From: Streptomyces resistomycificus
Lineage (GTDB): Bacteria; Actinomycetota; Actinomycetes; Streptomycetales; Streptomycetaceae
Assembly: GCF_001514265.1 (NCBI RefSeq)
Contig: NZ_KQ949009.1
Coordinates: forward strand, 49,320-113,319
Direction of reading: 5' to 3'
Length of the DNA stretch: 64,000 bases
Shown: one piece after another, positions 7,902 to 17,300 of the stretch
How positions within the stretch are numbered: position 1 is the stretch's first letter
Layout of the letters: every line of letters starts with the position of its first letter
Translations under genes and position numbers: made by a program
The notes under the pieces: model-generated
Databases searched by the model: none
What the model was told of the DNA's origin: nothing
Seen by the model: only the letters and a program-made list of their open reading frames with translations

Positions 7902-8115
7902 AGGCGCGCACCGCCCCAAGGCGCACCGCTCCACCCACCGCCCCGAGGCGCATCACCCCGAGGCGCACCACGCCGAAGCGCCCCCTCCCCAGGCGCAGCA
8001 CCTTCAGGCGCATCACCCGCACCCTCAGGCGCATCACCCGCACCCTCAGCGCGCGCCCGCAGCCACACCACACCGACGCATACCGAGGCGCACCGGGGCG
8101 CACCGGGGCGCCGCG
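7901..8115. repeat. Array of AGGCGCAYCACC-like repeats upstream of the free A-domain gene
   Basis: At least eight copies of a GAGGCGCA(C/T)CACC-like unit occur, starting near 7901, 7918, 7945, 7960, 7990, 8005, 8026 and 8085. The copies at 8005 and 8026 belong to an exact 21-base tandem duplication (8005-8025, 8026-8046). Spacings of 15 and 21 bases recur. No codon-like constraint is visible in this gap between lmbU and the A-domain gene. It may be a multi-site regulator target or expanding low-complexity DNA. Confidence 0.55.
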
Positions 8116-8201
8116 CCCCGACACGCCGGCCAGCCCCCTCCGCTCCCGGGTGGTGCGCGGCGGCCCGCCCGACCGGACACCTCTCACATCGGAGTCAGTT
8201 G

Positions 8202-9788
8202 ATGATCCTTCAGGGAAAGCGGGTCGCCCTGCCCTCGGCACCCGTCGTCCACCGCCGGTTCGAGGCGCACGCGCGGGCCACCCCCGACGCCGTCGCCGTC
8301 TTCCACGCCGGCCGGCAGGTGACGTACGCGGAGCTGGACGTGCAGGCGAATCGTTTCGCGCACTTCCTCGCCGCGCGCGGACACGGCCCGGGCGCAAAGG
8401 TCGGCGTCTGTCTCGACTACTCCGTCGACATGCTCGTGGCCATCCTCGGCACGCTGAAGGCCGGCGCGGCCTACGTCCCCTTCGACCCGGCCTACCCGGC
8501 GGCCCGGCTCCAGCTGCTGCTGGGCCAGGTCCCCGATCTCGCCCTGATCGTGGCCTCCCCGGCGACGGCCTCACTCATCGAGTCGGCAGCCGTCGACGTC
8601 ATCGACCTCCAGAAGCTGTCCGGCCACCTGGCAGACCTTTCCGCGACCTGTCCCGACGTCACGGTCACCGGCGACGACATCTGCTACGCGGTCTTCACCT
8701 CCGGTTCGACCGGGACACCGAAGCTGACCGCGGTGCGCCACGAGGGCTGGTTCAACCTGATGAACTGGCTGAGGCTCGAGTACGGCCTCGACCGGCGATC
8801 CCACAACCTGGTCGTCAGCGCCTTCGGGTTCGACCTCTCCCAACGCGCCCTGATGACACCGCTGTTCTGCGGCGCCACCCAGTACCTGATGGCGAGCCGC
8901 AACTTCGACGCCATGCTGGCCTACCGCATGCTGCGCGAGCACGACATCCGCATCGTGCACTGCGCGTCGAGCACCCTGTACCTGCTGGTGGACTGGGAGA
9001 GCGCACGGGGCGGTGACGCGCTCGCCCGGCTCGACTACGTGCTCTTCGGCGGAGAGCCCCTGAAGACCGAACGCATCACCGACTGGGCGCGGCGCGAGGA
9101 CAACACGTGCACCCTCCTGCACCAGTACGGCGTCGCCGAGTGCACGGACGTCGCCACGTCCTTTGACCTCGCCCACTACCGGCCCGGCGAACACGACATC
9201 GCACCGGTCGGCACGCCCGCCCACAACACCGACATCCACCTCCTCGACGAGCACCTGCACGCCGTCGCGGCGGGGGAGTACGGCGAGATCTGCATCTCCG
9301 GGGCCAGCGTCGGCGCGGGCTACCTCAACGGCACCGGCCCCGAGAACGAGAAGTTCACGGCGATCGACGTCGACGGCACACCGTGCAGGCTGTACCGCAC
9401 GGGCGACCGCGGCTACGTGAACGAGGCCGGCAACCTCGTCGTCCTGGGCAGGATCGACGCGCAGGTCAAGGTGCGCGGCATGCGCATCGACCCCACCGAC
9501 ATCGAGCGCGCGCTCGGCCGGCTGGCCGGCGTCAGGGAAGCCGCCGTGGTGATCACCTACACCGCCTCGGGCGAGGCGGAGCTGAACGCGTTCGTCGTCC
9601 CGGCGGGCGACGACCTCGCCGAGGACGACCTGCGCACCCGCCTCCTGCAGACGCTGCCACGGAACATGGTTCCGTCCAGGTTCCGAAACATTCTGCGAAT
9701 TCCGCTCAGCCCGCACGGAAAAGTGGACCGCGCGGCACTCGCCGACGCCTGCCGCAGCGAATACGCCGACAGCACCACGACGGCATAA
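8202..9788 (+). CDS. Free-standing NRPS adenylation domain
   Basis: A 528-residue single A domain without condensation or carrier domain. Core motifs: A2 LKAGAAYVPFDPAYP, A3 FTSGSTGTPK, A4 FGFDLSQ, A5 QYGVAECTD, A7 YRTGDRGYV, A8 GRIDAQVKVRGMRIDPTDIE and A10 LSPHGKVDRAAL with its catalytic Lys. By manual alignment with GrsA the pocket reads D-L-R-H-L-G-Q-D-V, which I do not recognise. ATG 8202 is preferred over TTG 8199 because GGAG lies 7 bases before it. It would activate one amino acid and load free carrier proteins in trans: the next gene, the one at 36010, or both. Confidence 0.92.
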   Translation: MILQGKRVALPSAPVVHRRFEAHARATPDAVAVFHAGRQVTYAELDVQANRFAHFLAARGHGPGAKVGVCLDYSVDMLVAILGTLKAGAAYVPFDPAYPAARLQLLLGQVPDLALIVASPATASLIESAAVDVIDLQKLSGHLADLSATCPDVTVTGDDICYAVFTSGSTGTPKLTAVRHEGWFNLMNWLRLEYGLDRRSHNLVVSAFGFDLSQRALMTPLFCGATQYLMASRNFDAMLAYRMLREHDIRIVHCASSTLYLLVDWESARGGDALARLDYVLFGGEPLKTERITDWARREDNTCTLLHQYGVAECTDVATSFDLAHYRPGEHDIAPVGTPAHNTDIHLLDEHLHAVAAGEYGEICISGASVGAGYLNGTGPENEKFTAIDVDGTPCRLYRTGDRGYVNEAGNLVVLGRIDAQVKVRGMRIDPTDIERALGRLAGVREAAVVITYTASGEAELNAFVVPAGDDLAEDDLRTRLLQTLPRNMVPSRFRNILRIPLSPHGKVDRAALADACRSEYADSTTTA

Positions 9789-9823
9789 CCGACCGGACCT
9801 TGATGACAACCGAAAGGACTGTG

Positions 9824-10060
9824 ATGATTGCCGACAGCGTGCACGCCATCTGGTGCCGGGAACTCGAACGCGACGACATCGCGGCCGACGACGACTTCTT
9901 CGCCCTCGGCGGCGAATCCGTGATCATGGCCAGGATCCAGGGCGCCTTCATCGAGGAGCTGGGCGTCGAGGTCCCGATGGACCAGATGTTCCTCAACTCG
10001 ACGGTCACGTCGATCTCCGCCCACATCGAATCCCTCGGTGCGGTGACCGGCAGCGTCTGA
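9824..10060 (+). CDS. Free-standing peptidyl carrier protein 1
   Basis: A small acidic carrier protein of about 78 residues with DDIAADDDFFALGGESVIMARI; the Ser of GGES accepts the phosphopantetheine arm. AAGGA (9814-9818) sets the start at ATG 9824 or GTG 9821; an in-frame ATG at 9803 has no better site. It sits 35 bases after the free A domain and 92 bases before the flavin oxidoreductase. The three genes form a typical unit in which an amino acid is tethered and then oxidised while bound as a thioester. Confidence 0.88.
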   Translation: MIADSVHAIWCRELERDDIAADDDFFALGGESVIMARIQGAFIEELGVEVPMDQMFLNSTVTSISAHIESLGAVTGSV

Positions 10061-10152
10061 TGTCGTCCGCCGCGTCGGCGCAGCGCTTTACCCATGGAAT
10101 TTCCGGCTACGGCCGCATTGTGTGAAAAAAACTACCTGGTAAGAGAGGCGCC

Positions 10153-11340
10153 ATGTACGACGTGATTGTCATAGGTGCCCGTTGTGCGGGTTCGCCGACG
10201 GCCATGCTTTTCGCGCGGCAGGGTTATCGCGTCCTGCTCCTGGAGAAAGCGCGCTTCCCGCAGGACACCCTGTCCTCGCACTACATCCACCAGCAGGGTG
10301 TGGCGCTGCTCAACCGGTGGGGGCTGCTCGACAGGCTCCGCGACGCGGGCTGCCGGCCGATCACCCGCCAGAGCTACGAGGCGCCCGGTGTCCGCGTCGA
10401 CGGCTTCTCCCTGCCGATCGACGGCCTGCGCACCACCTACGCGCCCCGGCGCTACGTCCTCGACCCGATCCTCGCGGACGGCGCGGTGGCCGCCGGGGTG
10501 GAGTTCAGGGAGTCCTGCGCGGTCAACGACCTGCTCTTCGAGGACGACCGGGTCGTCGGGGTGCGCTACACGACACCCGGCGGCGCCGAGGCCACCGACC
10601 GGGCACGCCTGGTCGTCGGCGCGGACGGCATGCGCTCGCTGGTGGCCCGCAAGGCCGGCGCGCCCAACGTCATCGAACACCCGCGGATGACCTGCACCTA
10701 CTACAGCTACTGGGCCGGCGTCCCCGCACACTTCGAGCTGTACGAGCAGCCGGGGCGCTGGATCGGGGTCCTTCCCACCAACGACGACCTCACGCTGCTG
10801 ATGGCGTACTTCCCCCAGGAGGACTTCTCCCACGTCCGCAAGGCGGTCGAACCCGCCTACCTCGACGCCTTCCGCACCACCGCGCCCGAACTGTACGAGC
10901 GGATGTCGGCCGGCGAGCGCGTGGAGCAGCTGTACGGCACCGGCCATCAGGAGAACTACTTCCGCAAGGCCTACGGGCCCGGGTGGGCGCTGGTCGGTGA
11001 CGCGGTCAACCACAAGGACTCCATCACCGCCCGCGGCATCACCGAAGCCTTCGTCCAGGCCCAGTCGCTCACCGACCACATCGGGCAGCGCCTGCACGAC
11101 GACGACGCGCTCAAGACGGCGCTGCGCCGCTACGAGAACGACCTGGGCGACGAGGCCCTCAACCACTACCAGGGCGCCCTCAACGTGGCCGAGCTCAAGC
11201 CCGCCGGACGCGCGGGGATGCTGCAGAAACTCGTCGGCCACCAGGACCTGATCGACCGGTACTTCTCGACGCTGTCGGGGGCGTGCTCCATCGACGACTT
11301 CTACAACGACGAACTGCTGACCCTGCTCGACCAGAGCTGA
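10153..11340 (+). CDS. FAD-dependent oxidoreductase/monooxygenase
   Basis: A 395-residue flavoprotein. The FAD-binding start VIVIGARCAGSPTAMLFARQGYRVLLLEK is a GxGxxG variant. RLVVGADGMRSLVARKAGA and GWALVGDAVNHKDSITARGITEAFVQA are the other FAD motifs of the geranylgeranyl-reductase/p-hydroxybenzoate-hydroxylase superfamily. The GWxWxIP motif of flavin halogenases is absent, so halogenation is unlikely. AGAGG precedes the ATG. Its position after a free A-PCP pair suggests it hydroxylates or desaturates a PCP-bound amino acid. Substrate unknown. Confidence 0.85.
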   Translation: MYDVIVIGARCAGSPTAMLFARQGYRVLLLEKARFPQDTLSSHYIHQQGVALLNRWGLLDRLRDAGCRPITRQSYEAPGVRVDGFSLPIDGLRTTYAPRRYVLDPILADGAVAAGVEFRESCAVNDLLFEDDRVVGVRYTTPGGAEATDRARLVVGADGMRSLVARKAGAPNVIEHPRMTCTYYSYWAGVPAHFELYEQPGRWIGVLPTNDDLTLLMAYFPQEDFSHVRKAVEPAYLDAFRTTAPELYERMSAGERVEQLYGTGHQENYFRKAYGPGWALVGDAVNHKDSITARGITEAFVQAQSLTDHIGQRLHDDDALKTALRRYENDLGDEALNHYQGALNVAELKPAGRAGMLQKLVGHQDLIDRYFSTLSGACSIDDFYNDELLTLLDQS

Positions 11341-11380
11341 GTGACGACCTGCTCCCTGGTTTGCCGATATTGGAGACACA

Positions 11381-14300
11381 ATGATCCCGTTGTCGTTCGC
11401 GCAGCGCCGGCTGTGGTTCGTGGACCGGTTCGAAGGCCCGTCGCCGACCTACAACGGCGCGTTCGCCCTGCGGCTGACCGGTGAGCTGGACGTGGCCGCG
11501 CTCAAGGCGGCACTGCACGATGTCGTCGACAGGCACGAGGTCCTGCGCACGGTGATCGTCGAGGACAACGACGGCGTCCCGCACCAGCAGGTGCTGGCCT
11601 CCACCCGCCGGCCCTTCCCCCTGCCCCTGGTCGAGGTCACCGAGCCCGAGCGGGCGGCGGCCGTCGACCAGGCGGCCACCGAGACCTTCGACCTGGCCGC
11701 CGACGTCCCGATCCGCGCCACCCTGCTGCGCACCGCGGCACGCGAGCACACCCTGGTCCTGGTGGTGCACCACATCGCCCTGGACGGCGAATCCCTCGGA
11801 CCGCTGCTGCGCGACCTCACCACCGCCTACTCCGCCCGCAGCCAGGGCGGCGCCCCGCAGTGGCAGCCGCTGCCGGTGCAGTACGCGGACTACACGCTGT
11901 GGCAGCAGGACGTCCTGGGCGACGAGAGTGACCCGGACAGCCTGGCGGCCAGGCAACTGGCCTACTGGCGCGAGGCCCTGGCCGACCTGGCGCAGCCGCT
12001 GGCCCTGCCCACCGACCGCCCGCGGCCGCGGGCGATGAGCCCCCGCGGCGACCTGGTGAAGTTCCCCATCCACCCCGACCTGCTCACGGACGTGCAGAAG
12101 CTGGCCGCCCAGCAGGACACCACGGTGTCCATGGTCATGCAGTCGGCGCTGGCGGTACTCCTGCACCACCTCGGGTGCGGTGACGACGTGCCGCTCGGCG
12201 CGCCCATCGCCGGCCGCACCGACGAGGAACTGCGCGACCTCGTCGGGTTCTTCGTCAACACCTGGGTGCTGCGCGTCGACCTCTCCGGCAACCCGACCTT
12301 CCTCCAGCTGCTGCAGCGGGTGCGGGAGCGGGCCCTTGCCGCCTACGACCACCAGGACATGCCCTTCGAGCGGCTGGTGGAGCGGCTCAACCCGGACCGC
12401 TCCACCGCCTACCACCCGTTCTTCCAGGTGATGCTCGCCTGGCAGGAACCCCTGGGAGAACTCGAGTTCGCCGGCCTCGACGTCACCTCCGAGACCCTCG
12501 AGACCAAGACGGCCAAGTTCGACCTGTTCTTCAACATGATCCCCGACGGCTCAGGCGGGGCGGGCGTGCGCCTGGAGTACGCCACCGACCTGTTCGACCG
12601 GTCCACGGTCGAGACCCTCGCCCGGCGCTTCGTGCGCGTGCTGAGCGAGCTCGTGGCCGACTCCCAACGCCGTATCGGCGCCGTGGACGTCCTGGACGCG
12701 GACGAGCGGGAGCGTCTGCTCACCCGGTTCAACGACACCACCCAGGCGGTGCCCCAGCTGACGATCCCGCAGCTGTTCGAAAGCCAGGCGGCCGCGACAC
12801 CCGACGCCCCGGCCGTCGTGTGCGACCAGCGGACGCTGACCTACCGGGAACTCGACGAGCGGGCCAACCAGATCGCCTGGGAACTGATCCGGCGCGGCGC
12901 CGGCCCGGAGGACCTGGTGGTGCTGGCGCTGCCGCGCACCGAAAACCTGGTGGCCGGCCTGCTCGGGATCCTCAAGTCCGGTGCCGGATACCTGCCGATG
13001 GACCCGCAGTACCTCGGCGCACGGGCGCAGAGCGTGCTGGCCGAAGCCCGGCCGCGGTTCGCGCTCACCGACACCGCCACCGCGCAGGACCTGCCGCCCC
13101 ACGACATGTCGAGCATCAACCTCGACGACCGCACGCACTGGGACACACCCCCGGCGGCACCCAGGGACGCGGACCGCGTCTCACCCCTGCGTCCGGACCA
13201 CCTGGCGTACGTGATGTACACCTCCGGCTCCACGGGCACCCCGAAGGGCGCGGCGATCACCCACCGCAACGTCGTCAACGGCGTGCAGGAACTGGTACGC
13301 GTCCTGGACGCGCCGCCCGGATGGCGGATGCTGGCCGGCACCTCGGTCAACTTCGACGTCTCGGTCTTCGAACTGCTGAGCACCCTGTCCACCGGCGGCA
13401 GCGCCGAAGTCGTGGCCAACGCACTCGCGCTGGGCGAGCGGGAGGGCTGGGACGGCCACGTGATCAGCGGCGTCCCCTCGGTCCTCGGGGAACTGGTGGG
13501 CCACCTGGACAAGACGAGTGACGTACGCACCGTCGTCTTCGCGGGCGACGTGCTGCCGGCCCGCCTGGTACGCCAGGTCCGCGAGGCCCTGCCCGGCGTG
13601 CAGATCGTCAACTCCTACGGACAGAGCGAGAGTTTCTACGCCACCACCTTCTCCCTGCCCGCCTCCCGGCAGTGGGAACACAGCGACGTCGCACCCATCG
13701 GCACCCCGCTGGGCAACATGCGTACCTACGTGCTGGGCCCCGGACTCCTCCCGGTCCCGCAGGGCGTGATCGGCGAACTGTACGTCGTCGGCACCTGCCT
13801 GGGCCGCGGCTACCACGGCCACCCGGCCCTGACCGCCGAGCGCTACGTGGCCAGCCCCTTCGGCCCCGCGGGCGAGCGGATGTACCGCACGGGAGACCTG
13901 GCCCGCTGGAACGCCGACGGCCGGCTGGAGTGCGTCGGCCGCGGCGACGGCCAGGTCAAGGTGCGCGGCTTCCGCATCGAGACGGCCGAGGTCGAAGCGG
14001 CCGTCACCCGCCACCCCGGCATCAGCGAGGCCGTCGTCATCAGCCGCGAAGCGCCCTCCGGCGGGCGGCAACTGGTCGCCTACGTGGTGCACACCGGTGA
14101 GGGAGCCGTCGGAGACGACGGCGCCGGCGGCATCGGCGACGTGGACGTGCAGTCCGGAGCCTCGGCCGCCGAACTGCGCAAGTTCGTCGCCGCACGGCTG
14201 CCCGACTACATGGTGCCCTCCGCCTTCGTCGCCCTGGGCCGGCTGCCGCTGGGACCGACCGGCAAGCTGGACCGCTCGCAGCTGCCCGAACCGGAGTTCG

Positions 14301-17300
14301 CGGGCGAGGCCTACCGCCCGCCGCGCACCGACGCCGAGAAGACCGTCACCGCGGTGTACGCGGACGTCCTGGGTGTGGAACGGGTCGGCATCGACGACGA
14401 CTTCTTCGCGGTGGGCGGGGACAGCCTGCGCTCCATCCAGGTGGTGGCCCGCGCCAGAGCGAAGGGCCTGAACCTCACCACCCGCGAGATCTTCGAGTGC
14501 CGCACGGCGGCCCGGCTGGCCGAGGTGGCCTCCGCCCGCCGGGAGCGGGTGCCCGCACTCGCCGAGGAGGAGGGCGGCGGCGTCGGCCCGATGCCGCTGC
14601 AGCCGGTCGCCCGGCACGTCTTCGAGCACGGCGGCACAACGGACCGCTTCGCCATGTCCATCGTCCTGGAACTGCCCGCGGACATCGACGCGAGCGGCCT
14701 GGCCGCCACCCTGGACGCCGTCCTGGACCGCCACGACCTGCTGCGCGCCCGGCTGGTACCCGGCGAGGAGCTCTCCCTCACCGTGCGCCCCACGGGCAGC
14801 GTGCGGGCGGCCGACCTGATCCGCCGGGTGCCCTGCGAGGGCCGGTGGCAGGATCCGGACGCGCTCCAGGCGGCGAAGGCGGAACTGGACGACGCGGTCG
14901 GCCGCCTCGACCCGCAGGCCGGGACCATGGCGGACTTCGTCTGGTTCGCCCCCGACTCGGGCGCCGGCCGGCTGCTGGTGGTACTGCACCACCTGGTGGT
15001 GGACGGCGTCTCCTGGCGCATCCTCATGTCGGACCTCGCCGAGGCCTGGCAGCAGGTCCGATCCGGCCGCACCCCGAAGCTGCCCGCGGTCGGCACCTCC
15101 GCCCGCCGCTGGGCGTCGGCGCTCGACAACGAGGCGTTCTCCCCGCAGCGGGAAGCGGAACTGGCGTACTGGCGCGACCTGCTCGAAGCGCCCAACCCCC
15201 CGCTGGGCAGCCGGGCGTTCGACCCGGCCCTCGACACGATGTCCACCCTCGACACCGTGCGCGTGCAACTGCCCGCCGAAGTCACCGAGGCCGTGCTGAC
15301 CCGGCTACCCGCCGCGTTCAAGGCAACCGGCACCGACGTGCTGCTCGCCGCGCTCGCCCTGGCCGTCGACCGATGGCGCGGCAGCGGCCGCTCGACCCTC
15401 GTGCGGCTTGAAGGACACGGCCGCGAGGAGGACGTCGTACCCGGCGCCGACCTCTCCCGCACCGTCGGCTGGTTCACCAGCATGTACCCGGCCCGCATCG
15501 ACGTGCAGGACGTGGACGCGGCCGACGTGCTGGCGGGCGGCCCCGCGGCCGCCACGGCGATCAAACGGGTCAAGGAACAGCTGCGCCAGGTCCCCGACAA
15601 GGGCATCGGCTACGGACTGCTGCGCTACCTCAACCCGGAGACCGCCGAACAGCTCGCCCCCTACCCGGCGCCCCAGATCGGGTTCAACTACCTCGGCCGG
15701 ATCTCCGACACCGACGTGCCCGAACACCTGCGCGCCGACGGGTGGGGGCCGGCGTCCTGGTCCGCCGAACTGATCCCGGCACCCGACCCGGACCTGCCCG
15801 CACTGTCCGCGCTGGAGGTCAACTCCGTCGTCACCGACACCGCCGACGGCCCCCGCCTGCAGACCGTGTTCATGTTCCCCACCGGCGTGCTCTCCCGCGA
15901 ACGGACCTCCGAACTGGCCGCGCTGTGGGTCGAGATGCTGCACGGCATGGCCGCGCACGCCGCCCGACCGCTGATCGGCGGGCTCACCCCCTCCGACGCC
16001 CCGCTGGTCACGGTGCGCCAGCACGAGATCGACGACTGGGAGGAGCGCTACGGCCGGCTGGTCCAGGTGTGGCCGCAGGCCCCGGGACAGTCCGGCATCC
16101 AGTTCCAGGCCGCGCTCGCCGACGGCACCTTCGACGTCTACCACATGCAGTTCGTACTGCACCTGTCCGGACACGTGGACCCGCAGCGCATGCGGGCGGC
16201 CGGACAGGCGCTCCTTGAGCGCTATCCGAACCTGCGCTCCGCGTTCCTCGCCGGAGCCGACGGCGATCCCCTCCAGATCGTCGCCGACCACGTCAAGCTG
16301 CCCTGGCGCCACACCGACCTGACCGGCCGCAGCGAAGCCGAGCAGAACACGGCACTCGACACCGCCCTCGCCCAGGACCGGGCCGACCAACTCGACCCCA
16401 CCCGGCCGCCGCTGCTCCGCCTGGCCCTGCTCACCTGCGGGCCGCAGCACGCCAAACTCGTCATCACAGCCCACCACACCCTCTTCGACGGCTGGTCCTC
16501 CCCGCTGGTGATCAAGGACCTGGTCCGCCTGTACGCCGGCGAGGAGCCGGCCCCGGTCCGCAGCTACGGCGACTACCTGGCCTGGCTGTCCGGACAGGAC
16601 CGTGAGGCGTCGGCCGCCCGGTGGAAGGACGAACTCGCCGGATTCGACCAGCCGACCCTCCTGGCCGCCGGCCGTGCCCAGAAGGGGGAGGCCTCCCGCC
16701 TCGGACGGGTCGAGGTGCCGCTCTCCATCGACCAGGGCCGCGAACTCGCCCGGCGCGCCGCGGAACTCGGCGTCACCCTGAACACGCTCCTGCAGGGCGC
16801 GTGGGCGGTCCTGCTCTCCAAGCTGACCGGGCAGCACGACGTGGTCTTCGGCGCCGCCGTCAACGGCCGCCCCGCCGACCTGGTCGGCTCCGACGAGATG
16901 GTCGGCCTGTTCATCAACACCCTGCCGACCAGGGTGGGGTGCCGGCCGAACCAGACCGTGGGCGAGGTCATCACCGATCTGCAGGACCGGCAGATCTCCC
17001 TGCTCGACCACCACTCCTACGGCCTGGCCGACATCCAGCGCGGCGTCGGGCTGCCCGCCCTGTTCGACACGATCGTCGTGTTCGAGAACTATCCGATCGA
17101 CCGCGAGGGCATCGTCGAGGCGAACGACTCGGCGGGCTTCAGCATCGACGCCATCCGGCCGTTCGCGGGCTCGCACTACCCGCTCACCCTCAACTCCTCC
17201 GACCCCTACCTGCGCCTGTCCCTCGACTACCAGACCAACCTCTTCGAACGCGACGCGGCCCAGGAGATCGCCGCCCGCCTCGTGCGGGTCCTGGAACAGG

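Noticed and set aside
8005..8046. Possible CRISPR-like repeats before the free A-domain gene
   Set aside because: Only two exact 21-base units without unique spacers, and no cas genes; it is a tandem duplication.
10153..11340. Flavin-dependent halogenase
   Set aside because: The GWxWxIP motif is absent and the FAD start is a GARCAG variant, so a monooxygenase/reductase-type flavoprotein fits better.
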